The translations under genes and the position numbers were made by a program. Below the pieces are notes generated by a model. The model was given only the letters and a program-made list of their open reading frames with translations, did not search any database and was not told where the DNA came from. 64,000 bases of DNA, from positions 558,001 to 622,000 of the forward strand of contig JAQGDQ010000056.1 in assembly GCA_030141605.1 (NCBI GenBank), written 5' to 3'. The DNA is from Tubiluchus corallicola. Its lineage: Eukaryota; Priapulida; Priapulimorpha; Priapulimorphida; Tubiluchidae. This document shows, in pieces, positions 22,978 to 37,736 of the stretch. Numbering within the stretch: the stretch's first letter is position 1; every line of letters begins with the position of its first letter.

Positions 22978-23890
22978 GACGTCGTTGCAAACTGAAGGTT
23001 TTGCAAACGATAGTTATAAGATTGAGCCTTAAAAATAAAGAGACGACAGCCTTTTTTTTTGAAAGTGCCTATTTTCTTCTATTGAATTCACCTTGCTCGA
23101 GTATAATAGAAAGTGCATTTCACAATGAAACCTCAACCTCAGCATTTAACTGTTCAGTATGTCACCCACGGGTCAAAGGTCAACCAATTTTGGCATATCT
23201 TATTTTATCTAGTTGGTATCATTGAGATCTTTCATTTGATATGCTACAAGGTACCATTGTTCGACACTCAGTGGACGTTTGTCCTCAACCACCATTTTTC
23301 GATTTTTGCTCCCTAGAGATGTTACAGGTTAACCACTCTGCCATTTGATTAGTCTCACCGAGGCCTTTCATTTGATATGCTATGTGGTACTACTTGTAGA
23401 TTCTCGATGTATTTCTGTTCCCGACCCCATTTTTCATCTCTGCATAACTTGTACCATTTGGTTTGTCTCGCTAAGACCTTTCATTTGATATGCTACAAGC
23501 TAGTTCCAGTCGACACTGGAAGGCATTTGTCTCCCCGATCCCTATTTTGCCTGTTAGCAGGGTAGCGGGTTAATTGTTTTCATTGTAACCTATACTCCCG
23601 TGAGTTTTGTGACCCTAGCCTTCAGTATGTAAAAGGTCACCAATTGAGGGTCCCAAATTCCGAATTTTGGCCCCTCCCATGGGCGTTTAAAACTTGTCCG
23701 CTTTTTAAAACTTCAGGTACACATCTACACCACAGTACCCAAATACAAACCGAAAGCCCTAAGAGGAGATGAAATGAAAGGAAAAACTGACCGGCGCCTA
23801 CTGTCCTTCCCTCTTGACCAATGGTCACCACACTGTAGTTCGTCCCCCGATCAGGGCTACCAACACTGTGAGTTTGGTGACCCTAGCTTC
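22978..23890. repeat. Dispersed repeat, copy 2 (longer)
   Basis: Homologous to 8270-8911 at both ends but longer because it holds more internal units. CTTTCATTTGATATGC recurs near 23230, 23365 and 23479. GTGAGTTTtGTGACCCTAGC occurs twice (about 23598 and 23868), suggesting internal duplication. Confidence 0.7.
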
Positions 23891-24459
23891 TTAAATTTCT
23901 TGGGTCTTCATATTATAGCAACCCAGTTAAAGCCTACATTTCAAACGATTTTTGCAGTTTTTATTCATGCCAGTGTGCAGAAGATTGAAGGGGGCAGAGT
24001 ATAACCAAAGCAAAACTATTACAAGGACAGTCTTATTTTCTAAGAAGCCACTTCGTGGTAAACCTAAAGAACCTAAATATTCTTAATAAGGAGAAATCCA
24101 GTATGTTAGAAATCAAATCAGAGTAATGGGTAAAAACTAGGGACGTTGTCTATACAAAAATTGCAAGAATCAAGCAAGTACACTTCTTTCCACTTACACA
24201 CTAGACACATCTCACTATGTAGATTTTTAAAGCAGGGTTCGTACTCTACTTTTCAAAAATATAGGACATTATTCTAAAAATTATCAGCCATTTTAAAAAA
24301 AATATGGGAATTATAGGACATTTGTCCTTAAAAACGAAAGTTCCTAACCTTACACTACAGCAATTTTCACAATTACTGCATACACCAGAACCATCAACCA
24401 GGCAATGAGAATACCAACTCTGTAAAAACATACATACTTTGCGATATCTGTAATTTAGA

Positions 24460-25276
24460 ACTTAGAATTTAAGATGTGTGTTTAAGATATAAATCCAAAA
24501 ATGATCAGAATGTTCTAGCAAGACTGTAATGACATCCCAAGGTGGTAGATCCACATGGTTCTGAATAAGAACCAGAATGTCATCAGTGTACCACTGGTCA
24601 CATAACACTGAATCCAAAAATGGGAAAGCTTGAAGAATGCTTATCTCAAAATAATCTATATGTATATCCGCTAAGCAGATACTAGCTGGTGCACCCATAA
24701 TCAAACCAGGTATCAGTGAATAAATGGCATTATTGTATCTAAAATAAAATTTGTGTGAATAGAATAAAATAGAATAGCTTTACACAGGCTGGCAGCTGGT
24801 ATAGGAACATTAAAGAATCCTGGAGCATTTTCTGTCCATATGCATTGAGTCTTCTAATAAATTGGGAAGTAGAGTGTTTACACATACACATTGTTACATC
24901 TGCAGTGAAGCTATGTAAATCAGATCTAATGAAGCCATACAAACTGTATCATGCCTAATATCCTTTAAATCTGAAACCACATTACTCAATTTGTGAATCT
25001 TTAATCTAAGATTTTTGACAGCTGGTTTTAATATCCGATCTAGTAATTTACTGCATAAGTAAGTGATCCCAGTCACTGGACAGACAAAATTATAGGCATA
25101 ATCATTCTGATACGGTTACCAACATTATGGATCTTTACAAGGCAAAAAAGTTTTTTCGACAGAAGGAACCAGCGTCTCACCGATCTCAATGAGATTAGTT
25201 CCTCCACTTTCAATAGAGCTAATAAATGGTCAAAAAGTATTGTAGGTTCTTTTGCATTTGCTAGAGTGGCAAACAA
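24460..25276 (-). pseudogene. Penelope-like element reverse transcriptase remnant
   Basis: Minus-strand frames in order: LFCLVKIHN...RIRMIMPII (25276-25073), GITYLCSKLLDRILKPAVKN with KDIRHDT...ASLDL (25076-24894), then IMGAPASICLADIHIDYFE followed by WYTDDILVLIQNH (to 24462). The order KIH, RPI-like, then MG-P-S--LAD and a Y-x-DD box matches reverse transcriptases of Penelope-like elements. The catalytic box is YTDD (24590-24579) where YVDD is usual. Frameshifts between pieces show decay. Confidence 0.65.
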
Positions 25277-25389
25277 TGTTAAAACTCATTTGATGCAAAA
25301 GTGTTTTACAGTTTATTATACAAGACAATAGATTTGGTAGTGTTACATTCCATAAATATTGTGATCTATATGATCCTAAATCTGGTAAA

Positions 25390-25715
25390 TTTGGATGACA
25401 ATGAACTGATTGCAATGATTGCCACTCATGTTACATTGGCAGGGTTAATCATATAGTTGATGCTCTGTTAAAAGAGCACGAGGTCCCTAAACTTGTAGTA
25501 GGTGAAGCAGCAACAGGGTTGGCCCAACACTGTGGGTAGGGATACTGGTCATACCATAGATGTGGAAAATATTGTAATTCTAGATTCATCAAGGTATTTT
25601 ACCAAAAAAAAACACTGCGGTTACCTATTGTACAATCAGAGGGCCCTTGAATATTCTCGTGATGCTAGTGGTGGTTGGTTCAGTTTATTCCAGTTATGTA
25701 ATTAGGTGCTGGTTG
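25390..25715 (+). pseudogene. Penelope-like GIY-YIG endonuclease remnant, opposite strand
   Basis: The plus strand gives TDCNDCHSCYIG (25405-25440), DALLKEH, then after a stop and a frame change RDTGHTIDVENIVILD and SSRYFTKK. This matches the Cys-motif plus GIY-YIG-type endonuclease at the C-terminus of Penelope-like elements (C-x2-C-x-x-CYIG, then GH-x-IDWEN-x-x-ILD). It faces away from the reverse transcriptase remnant, so two partial copies lie head to head near 25.3 kb. Confidence 0.6.
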
Positions 25716-26341
25716 GGATAAACTGAATTGTTAGGATTTAGTTATATAGACTACTAAATACAAGGCATTGTTTTCTTCTCTTTGTATTCTATTGTTGTTG
25801 TGATTCTGGTCTAATTTTAACTTCTAAAGTTCTAAATTATAGTTTGCATAAATTATACTGATGCGGGCTTATCTAGTAAGTGCCGTAGTATTTATATCTG
25901 AATAAAAACCATACACTGACCTTTTCATGTCTCTTAGTATGCTTCTAAATAGTTTCCCTACTCATTGCAATTTAGAATCTTTTTGACCAGTTAACTTACT
26001 TGTTATAGAATGTAAAAAACTAGAGGACACAAACTTAATCATGGACCACATCATCCACATGTAATTTTTCTCCTCAAAAGCTGAGAAATGTTGGAAAAAA
26101 TGCTATATATTTAGATCTTACTGCCAGACAAATGTAATCTTACTGGCATACAGCCGGCCCATTTTAATAAAAAAGTTCTTGCACACTGTACACAGATCAT
26201 GTTTCAACTTGGCACACCAAGAATAGTATTTATCATTTGTTAGCTCACTGGCAGGACATCAACTAGGCCACAAGTCATTTAAGTAAATCCACTAAAATTA
26301 ATACAATACCCAGTTAATATATATATGATAAACAATTACAT

Positions 26342-28376
<2,035 letters not shown>

Positions 28377-28380
28377 TTAC

Positions 28381-30260
28381 CTACAGAATAAAAAATATGT
28401 TGCATGACAAACTACATGTCAAACTTAAAAAGTAAATAATTAATCTGAGGTCGTTTATTTATAATTAGTTAAAAATTTACCACTTGATGTTGTTAAAAAC
28501 TTTAAGTACATTATATTAATCGTTAGTTTTAGACATTAAATTTTTTTAATATTATTATCAACAGAGCTTGCAACTACAAAGGTAATTCATCTGTCCTTTA
28601 CATTGTCTTAAATGTACTAATGCCATATATATGAACATTACCACTGAACAGATACACAATAATAATAAAAATACCAACCATAAAAAAATATCTTAGAGCC
28701 TTTCGTCTCTGGTTATACTTTAGACTATGTTTGAATTTGAAAGAATGACAGAATTTTAAGCATTTTTAACTACAAGTTAAAAAAACAACAATTGAAGCAA
28801 GTTCACTTAGAATTCAGTTACAGAATGTCATGACAGACAATAAATTGATAAATTAATAAAAGTTTATCAAATGTATGCAGAATACTTTGCTGAACAAAAA
28901 AAAGCCAGAAAAAATTCCTATGTAACTAATTCTATCAGTCCACCATTTTCAATGCAAACCAGATGAAAGTGTTTCTTCCAGCAGCTGATCATAGTTTGGT
29001 GCCAGCACTAAACAATTTTTTAGTTTCCCTGAACCAATCGGCTGTGTGCGGCCATCAGACACTTACTCTTTAACAGAATTCCACTTTTCATAGTTCAGAG
29101 AATTAAGTCCAATTTTGTCTTGATGCATGTATGCTAATAACACACTGTGAAATTTCAACTTTGCAGAACACTCGTTTCTTATTGTAGTCTAAATGTTGGC
29201 ACAAGTTTTACTGTGCCAACCAGTATAACATACATGTAAAATACTCTGACAGTTCAGTTTTTCATCTCAGAGGATAGTTATGATAATTGGCTACTTTTGT
29301 GTACTGTAAGGTCTCTCAACATTAGCACTACTATTATCAATCCATATCCATATCCAATGTTAAGGCTAGAGGTAGATCCATGGTAGAGGTAGACACCTGT
29401 AATGCCTGTTCTCTACTGGCATCAAGTATTGTACACCAGCCAGCTTCATATCACTCACTCTAACTTAAAAATGCAGGTGCACATTTACAGATCTGTTATC
29501 TGAGAGTGGCATGCTCAAAGCTAACTGCAGTAACATGACTAAACTATTCACTGTTACAGGTACCCACAAAATTTCAGTTACTCAGAACATCACGATTAAA
29601 ATAATCATAAACTATATGGAATCACATTCTGCTGTTATGACGGTGCTAACATAATTCTGATTATTTTGTATTTACACAGCAGCCACAGCTATCATACATA
29701 AATCTTTCAACTAGGCTATTTGCCTGGCTAGCACAGTACTGAATTAGTGTGCCCCAACAGCACATTCGCATGATCTCTTATTATGAGTTAGACCTATAGT
29801 ACGTTCTTATATTATTAGTGCACCATGAAATAAGTACATGATTAAGCATTATTAAGTTTAGTTTCAAACTTATCATAAAAGTAGAAACTGCATAATTTAA
29901 CTTGAAACACATACTTATCAATCTTCCTCCAAGATAGGCAGCCATAGAGAGGCAGCACTAGCGTTTTCCTTTCACATTATTGAAAATGTTTTATGTACAT
30001 TTTAAAATGTAAGATGCTTTGAGAAAAAAATCGCAAATTAATAGAATTAAGGTAACAACGTTTAGTCGGATTTAACGTATTTTATTTTATGTAATAAAAT
30101 ATTTTTGTTAAAATTTAATAAAGCTGTTGCGCCACCTATCGGACATTACAGTAACGAACATAGTATAATGCCGTTAGCTATGTTGGTATTATCGTATCGC
30201 AGTTGGCTGCACAATTTTTATGATTTTTCAGGAAAAACATGAAAAAAGAAAATTATCAAA
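28381..30260. other. RPS27A 5' intron and shared upstream region with TTC7
   Basis: No coding sequence supported. The first RPS27A exon must lie here. The 300 bases next to the TTC7 ATG contain the only CpG-bearing patches nearby (for example 30125-30205). Since the two genes diverge, one regulatory region probably serves both. Confidence 0.5.
29915..29955 (-). promoter_or_regulatory. Candidate first exon end / promoter side of RPS27A
   Basis: On the minus strand a pyrimidine-rich patch (GCCTCTCTATGGCTGCC) is followed by GATTGATAA and a GTATGT donor-like sequence at 29914. It could be the 5' non-coding exon joined to 28380. The ATG at 29945-29943 would, if transcribed, open a short reading frame overlapping the true start, which argues that transcription starts downstream of it or that this is not the exon. 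Confidence 0.25.
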
Positions 30261-33200
30261 ATGGCAAGTAAACCGACGAAGTCGTTACTCAAACTTGAGA
30301 CGGATGTGGACAAAAATAGATCTTTGTCCAACTGGAGAAAATTGCTCGACATAGCGGCTCAAATTTCAAGTACAGGATCCAAAACACCTGGTATTGGTAA
30401 GTGCAAAGCTTCAATCTAAACATCGATTCTTAAATTGGAACATTTTTGTCCAGTATAGGTTACAGGAAAAGTTTGTTAAATATAAAATAATTGTAATCAT
30501 GGGGCAGTACACGGATGGACTAAAGGGTCATCTAGTCTCCTGCCCTTTCATAAAGATAGATTGGTGTATTAAAAATATAGGCCTACGGTGATGCTGCAGA
30601 TAACAGAAACAAATTAGAAAAAAAGTAGCACAAATTGTCAAAAAAAAACGAAAACCAAAAAATAATAAAGTTAAATACATAAATGTAAGCAGAATAATTC
30701 AATTTTGGGACAACACAAACATGTCCACACCTAATGTCCACACCTATTACACGAGGTCTACCCGCAAAGGAAATTTTTTTCAAAAATGAATCATCTTGTG
30801 GTTTAAGTAGTATGCAACATAATGGTACAAAACTCTGGAATAATTTACCCTCTGAGCTAAAGTCGTGCACAGTTTTAACTTCAGCAGTGAAAAACTTAAA
30901 AAAAATATTAGTGAATAAGTACTCTCTCTGAATCTATCAACTATGCACTTAAGTGTTTTATGCATGCACGTGTGGTCATTTTCTTTCTTGTCTATATATT
31001 TTCTTGTGCTTTTTTAATTAACGATTTTAATCGTCAAAACCCACACTCCTAAAAATTCTGGAAATGACTATCACTATTTGTATACTGGTATTAATCAAAA
31101 ATTAATCTACATATCTCAAAGTCACCAAAAATATGACACTTTATAGTTGTTTGTGATAATATTTCCTCATGAAAAAATTGTCTTTTTACACCTTACGATC
31201 AAACATGTACGTGTCTATTTCTTTATTCATGGCAGTTCGCAAGTTCCATGTTTTACAAAACAGTATAACTATTTTATTTTCTGTTTATGCTTAGAGTAAT
31301 TCAGGCTTCTATACTATCTAAAATTAGATTAAAGGAGTTACTGGTTAAAAAACTAAAATTAAAAGAACAACAACACCATTATATTGTACTCATAAAAAAT
31401 AACTTTATTATTGTCTACAATGCTGACTAAAATTATTTATTTCACTTTATATAGGGGAAGGGAGTAAAAGACCGTATGGTCGTTCCTTTTTCCCACACTA
31501 TATAAATATTTACTTGTCAACTGACTATAGTCTGTATATCTTGTTATGTCTGAAATGAAAGTTCTTAAGTATTATGTTTGTAAATCGTAATCTTAATATT
31601 GTCACATTAACCAAAATAATAGTTAGAGGACTCACAAGAAACAATAAAGAGGACAACAAAGTCTATATACAAACACAATTATATCTATATGGTGCTGGTT
31701 TGGGTAAAGAAAATGAAAAATAATAAATAGTACTTGCAAAATATTTTTGGTAATATATTACAGCAAGTGATAACAATTTCATTTTTTTAGTATGATTTTT
31801 TAAAGATTGGGGGGATTTTATGAATGAAAGTAGATTATTCAGTAATTATTCAGTAAAGTAGGATTATTATATGTAGTTGTAGTATTAAAGTAGTAGTTTC
31901 AAACGGGGCCTTATTAACTGGAGAATTTGAATAAGGTTAGTGGGTAAACTTAAAAACTGAGAGTATGGAAAAAATAAGTGTGAAAAAAGCATGAAAAAAG
32001 AGAGTGTCTTGTAGCAAAATTCATGAGAAAAAAGTAATAGGAGAAAGCAAAAAAACTAGCTGGCTTGCTTATATGAGTCTTGCAAGCTACATACTACAGG
32101 TATATCCATTTAGTAGATTTTCGTGTATTTTTTGGACGTCTATATTTAGGAAAAGAATTTATTAACATGGACAGCAATGTTCTTAGGCCTTATAGATTCA
32201 TACAGCTTTATGAGTTTTGCTTTTTTGTAAAGACTGTAAAATAACAGAATCTTGCTATATAAAGTATATAGTGATTAAAGTATTTAAACTATTAAAAGTA
32301 TATAGCTGATAAGTCAATGCCTCTTACATTTTGCTTTCCTAGGAATATGTGCATTGTTAATTATGATGTTTTGATGACTGGTGACTTCCAGCATTACCTA
32401 GTTTCACTACATTATCCTAATATATATATTGGGAGGTCTTTCAAGCATGACTTTTTTGTGCAGGTGCTATGTAATTTAAACTAATACCTCAGTTCAAGTG
32501 CTGTTTTGTAAGTTTTATTTTTTTATAAGAATTGCATTATGCTTACTTTGCTGATATATAGTTTAGGCTCATGTGGCCCAGAAAAAGCCACAAGGGTAAG
32601 CAGAAGACCATAATACGTAAACCGGAATGATAATTTAAGCTTCTTCCATAAAGCTGTAGTCCATAATATGTAAACCCGAATGATATATTAAGCTTCTTCC
32701 ATAAAGTGTTTCACCTGATTCATTGGAGGTTCGTTGCTTTATTAAATAATAAGGCATTTTGTGTGTATATGAAAGTCAACACATTGCATTTTTTGCAGAA
32801 AATGTTGCAAAATTTCTTAATGGTGAAGCACAGTTAGAGCAGTATTTGGAGGAGTTTTCCCTGTTGGATGATGATGTTGGCAAAGCCACTTCTAAATTGT
32901 CTGAGCCCAAGAGGCTTTTGATAGATGTCCTGAAGGGTCAAACAAAGGTAGTTTGTTCGGTTTCTGTATAATATTCAATGTTTAACTCGCTAAACGACAT
33001 GTGTGCAGTGCTATTTTGAGAAAATTAATGCATTTATTATTGCAGACACTTCTTACTTATTTAAGAACAAGAATTTTAACAAAAATGTAAAACGGGGTAC
33101 TATTGGGGGTTAGAAAAAGTGAGAATTTTGTGGAATGAATAAGGTGATTTGGAGTTGTGTAATTTAAAAGAGCAAAGCTAAATATAGTCCGAAGAAGTCT

Positions 33201-36200
33201 GAAGAAGTTTGTTTTGTTCTCACTTGAAGGTGGTCACCGATGAGCAAGCAGCTTATTGTATCGTTAATTATGTGATAAAAATATCAGCATGATGATTTCT
33301 AGTGCAACTTACACTAGTTCAACAGATTACATGCAAATGTTTATGCATGGTAAAACATGATCCTAATAATACAATGTTTGATAATCGTTTGAGTTAAATT
33401 TAAGTTTTGTAGAGACACAAAGTACGATTCTTATTCGTATTTACATGTTTAGTATAATGTGCCTCAGTTCAGTAAGCAGTGTCATGTTTTAAGAACTATG
33501 GCATAACTGATATTTGTGATTTTTATTTAGTAAGAGTCTGTGAGTGTGAGGTTGCATTGACCGTTGAAGTGCCAATCTACCTGGTGAATAATTGCTCTAA
33601 AGCCTACTAATATGTAGTCTTCAAAGATGAGTTAATGTTTGAGGACTGTGGCAGTATTATGTTTCTGATTTACAGTCGCACAAATATATTTTACTAGAAA
33701 GAAACAATACTGGCCAAGGCTGGCCACAAATCTGCTTGCGTTTAGTTGAACATTTTACTGTTTATATGTATCATTTTATTGTTTATTTTATCTTATGTAG
33801 CCAATAATGTGGTTGGAATGCAACTTGTTACTTGCTAAGGTAGCATATGCAGTGAAGTCATACGATGAGGCACTGTCTTATTATGATAAAGTTGGTTTGG
33901 AGGATTTGACTGTAGATGTTGTGAGTCATCGCTTTTTAAGATTGCTGGCTGAAGGATATATAATTAAAGGTAAAGATTGTCTTGCTGTTAAATTTATGTA
34001 TGTGTTTTAAAACGTCATATTATGGTGATTGCAAGCAAAACTGCAATTAATATATTTTAGTGCTGCATTTTGGCATATTGTGTGGCACCCAACAACCATA
34101 AAATCAGTACAAGACAACCTTTATGCATGCGATTTTATAAATTTATATTACAACATGGGTGTTAGCACAGGAGAGAAGCGGTCATTTGGTATGATTGACC
34201 CATTCCGCTAGACTCTATGACTTTTGATGTTGCTTGTGAAGCTTTTCAAAAATTTTCTTAGTTTTTCTTGAGCTTTGAAACATACTTAGCATGTGTCCTA
34301 ACTAGTACCAGTTTATATGTTGTTATGGGCACTTTGATTCAGCTAATTAACATGTGAATTGTTAATCTCACATTTGTAATTTGATAGATGTAAAGAGCTG
34401 TATTGTAATGTTTAATTTGATAGCTGTATTGTAATGTTTAATTTGATAGATGTAAATTGCATTACAATGTATAATTTGATAGATATAAACTGTATTGTAA
34501 CATAGACACTAGTGCATAAGAGGAAAAGTCACTTGGTGTGACTGACCGTTGCTTTGCAATCATTCATCTTTACTTCTGATGGAGTCAAAATGATTTCTGT
34601 ACTGTCCTTTTGTTAAACATCTGTTTAATTTGACTTTTTACGCTTTTTGGAATTGTAACACTATAGTCTATAGCATTCCAAAACTAAAATTACTATACAA
34701 TAAATTCTTTTAAATGCTATATGTTTTTTCAGCATTTTGTTTGGAAAAGGTTCCATTGAAATCGTCAAGTAAGTTCACGAAGTTAAAAAGAGATAATACG
34801 GTCCTCTGCTTGCTAGAAAGAGGTGGTGATCTTGCATTAGTGTATTTACAGGTATGTGTGATTACACAATGAAATAAATAAAGTATCCTAATAGGCTTTT
34901 AGCAGTTTAGTTTTTTGTGTCCTAAATTAAATGGTTTGCCCTTACAAGAGCATCTTAAAAAGACGACTCAGTTTTGGACGATGATGATGTTCAGATTTTT
35001 TCTTTCATAAACTTTATGAGCGCTGTTTATATTGAACCACATTCTTAAGCTGAAACCTTGAAATGTGAAATGGCTTTATATTAATTGCCTGATCAGTGAT
35101 CACCAAGGTTTTAATGCCATTTACACCCTTCCGACAGTCGACCTTTTGTTGCAGTGCCAATCTCAAAAGTATTAAATAAGGCATGTTGTTTATCCAGGTT
35201 GAAAATTTATTGGCATGATTTCAGTCATGAGACCTTCTTCAGACTGGATCTATCTTTAAAACAATATTAAGTGTCTCATGTTTGCGGCTCAGTACAACAA
35301 GAGACCAGTAAGGATTCAATGGGAAATAAATTAAAGAGTTTACTTACAATAAGCGAAAAGCAATACTCCTGTCGAGATTCCTAAAGTTGCCAATTATGAG
35401 TTGAAGCAAACATGGAAGTTTGTCCATCCAGAAGGACAAAAAAGTGACTTTTTATAAGTTTCACAAAAAACGAAAACCCGCTTAAGAAATGATATTGTTT
35501 AATGATGATCTCAAGGTTTTATATTAAGAGAAATTTGTTTTCATTTTAAATTAATCTGCAAAACTGCACTAGGTTTGTCATATACACTCTGTGCAATATT
35601 GTCACGCAGTTTAAATTTAGGCAAAATTTACTGACTGACTGGTGATTAAAAGTGCTTGTTGTAATAAAATACTATTGGAAACTCTGGCAAAATGTGTCGA
35701 CTTAGCAGTGCAGCTATCCTGTGAAGACACTAATATTTAACTTAATATATCTCTGCTCAGAAAAGATGTGTGCACATTTTGAAGTAACATGTTAACTGCT
35801 AATGTTTAATGTGACTGTTGAAATATAAATAAGTATTTGGTAGAATCTGAGAACGTGAGTACTTTATTTGCATAAAGTTACGACATAATATTAGTAACGA
35901 TAACAAATATAAATAACGTTGAGTTTTTTAAATTGATATTAAGCTTCACTTTTCTGCTTTTTAACCCTAATGTATCATACAGTATATTTTGTCCATTGTG
36001 AGTAATCTCTGTTCTTTTGCGCTGCTAATCTTTTGTTGTACTGAACTATGACAAGTTTAATTTGATTTTAACAATTGTTACAGTCCTGATGCTGGGCCAT
36101 TCAGTTAATATAATATTATGTTGACAAGATGTAGCTTGAAGTGTGCGATTAGTGTGAGGCTAATAAGAAGCACTGTCTTTACTTGATATTTCATATAGAG

Positions 36201-37736
36201 TTTAATATAAATCAATTTAATTAATCAAAATTTGTTGCATTCATTTATTGCAAATCAAAAGAAAGTTTTAGTGATGAAATAAGCAAATATTACTGTAATG
36301 TGTAGATAATATTGTAAAATGTTTTGTAGTAGCTGAAAATTCCTTTTCAGGATGAGGACAAAATGTTTGGTTCTTCACGCAGTATCAATCAGAGTCTTTC
36401 CGAAACTAACACAGGGCAAATTGGGGAGTTATTCAGTGCAGCTATGCAACGGGCACCTTTACTGCGTATTCGACATGGGTGTGCAAACCAAACACTAAAT
36501 TTTTGGCTTTACTGAGCATCATTTGTTAAAGTTAAACTATGGACAAATGAAGTCGAATTTGTTATATCACAGAATATGTTCTTATAGACATCAATCAGAA
36601 CATATTAACTTGCAACCTTTATACCTAGGAGAGATGCACACTAAGAAAATTTAACACTTGTGTAAATAAGTGGATGATGATGTTAATTTTAATTTGTTTT
36701 GCCTTTTTTCAAAATTTTTGATGTAATTTTCTAATTGCTAATTAGATGTTTTTCCATACTTTTTCATTTGTTTGTACATCCATTTGTTACTTTGTTAAGT
36801 CATTTAATTGCTTATGCTAACACTCATTTACTCGGTATACTCACTTGCTTTGCTGCTCAATTATTTGCTTCTTTTCTTCATTATTTTAGTCATCCGCTTG
36901 GGAATAGTTTATTGTTTACCTAAATTGTAACGTTATAAAGTTTTCATAATCATTTTATAGAGAAATGTCCAGAGGTATTGGTCAATACAGAAGAATCCTT
37001 AAAACTGTTGAGTCTAAAGCTACTCAAAGTATTCGACAGTGTCTGGCTACTCAATTAGCGGAAGTATTATTGAGAGGTATGATTTTGTTGTGGTTCATAG
37101 AGGCAGTGGTCAAGCAAATAAAAACAGATATGTACCTGTTAGCTATATATATATAACAGTGCAGCACTCTAGCTTCTGCTCAGGCAGATATTTAAGTAAC
37201 GAAAGTTGAAATAATAGAAAACTTAATATGCAAGGCAGTTTGGACGCATAGTTTCAAAGGTGAATGTTTCTGAGTGGTCATCATCTGAATGATTTCTTTT
37301 GTTACTTAGCAGATGATGCACGTGTTCAAATGTTCTTATATTTACTGATATTCAGAAGTGTTTTGCATTCCATGAGAGTTCTTTGGGGCATTGGTTGTGT
37401 AGGTCTAGACAATTTTTGAACCAACCTTCTTTATATGTATGTAGCCTGTATTAATTAGATACTTATACATATGAGAATCCTGACAATATACGTGCTTTAG
37501 ACTTGAACTTTATGTGTCTGATCTGGCTAACCTGTGTGTTCTGGTATATATGACACATCCTGACATGATTTAAGATAACCCTAATATTTGGTTGTTTATA
37601 TAACAGGTGTGACAGAGACAAGTTATCATGAAATTGAAACTGAAGCAAAAGTGCAAGAAGGAAATAGAGACGCTTTTGTTAAGATGACTGATGGTTCAAC
37701 AACTTCTCTGATCCCACGAGAGTATAAGGGTGAGAG
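30261..37736 (+). CDS. TTC7: TTC7 exons 1-7 (N-terminal helical part)
   Basis: Exons 30261-30396, 32799-32947, 33801-33969, 34733-34851, 36351-36478, 36961-37076 and 37607-37736. They cover residues 1 to about 315. Exon 3 carries a TPR-like pair (CNLLLAKVAYAVKSYDEAL then SYYDKVGLEDL). Exon 5 ends at a less usual GTGTGC donor (36479); that choice is fixed by phase and by the conserved MSRGIGQYRRIL start of exon 6. Confidence 0.9.

Larger units (their letters stand above)
14582..26340. other. Intergenic region rich in decayed transposons
   Basis: No host gene was found between the inhibitor gene and RPS27A. Open frames here are short and AT-driven. Recognisable contents are listed separately: tRNA-like repeats, an hAT transposase tail, non-LTR and Penelope-like reverse transcriptase remnants and a dispersed repeat. 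A simple ATT repeat lies near 19484-19505. Confidence 0.6.
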
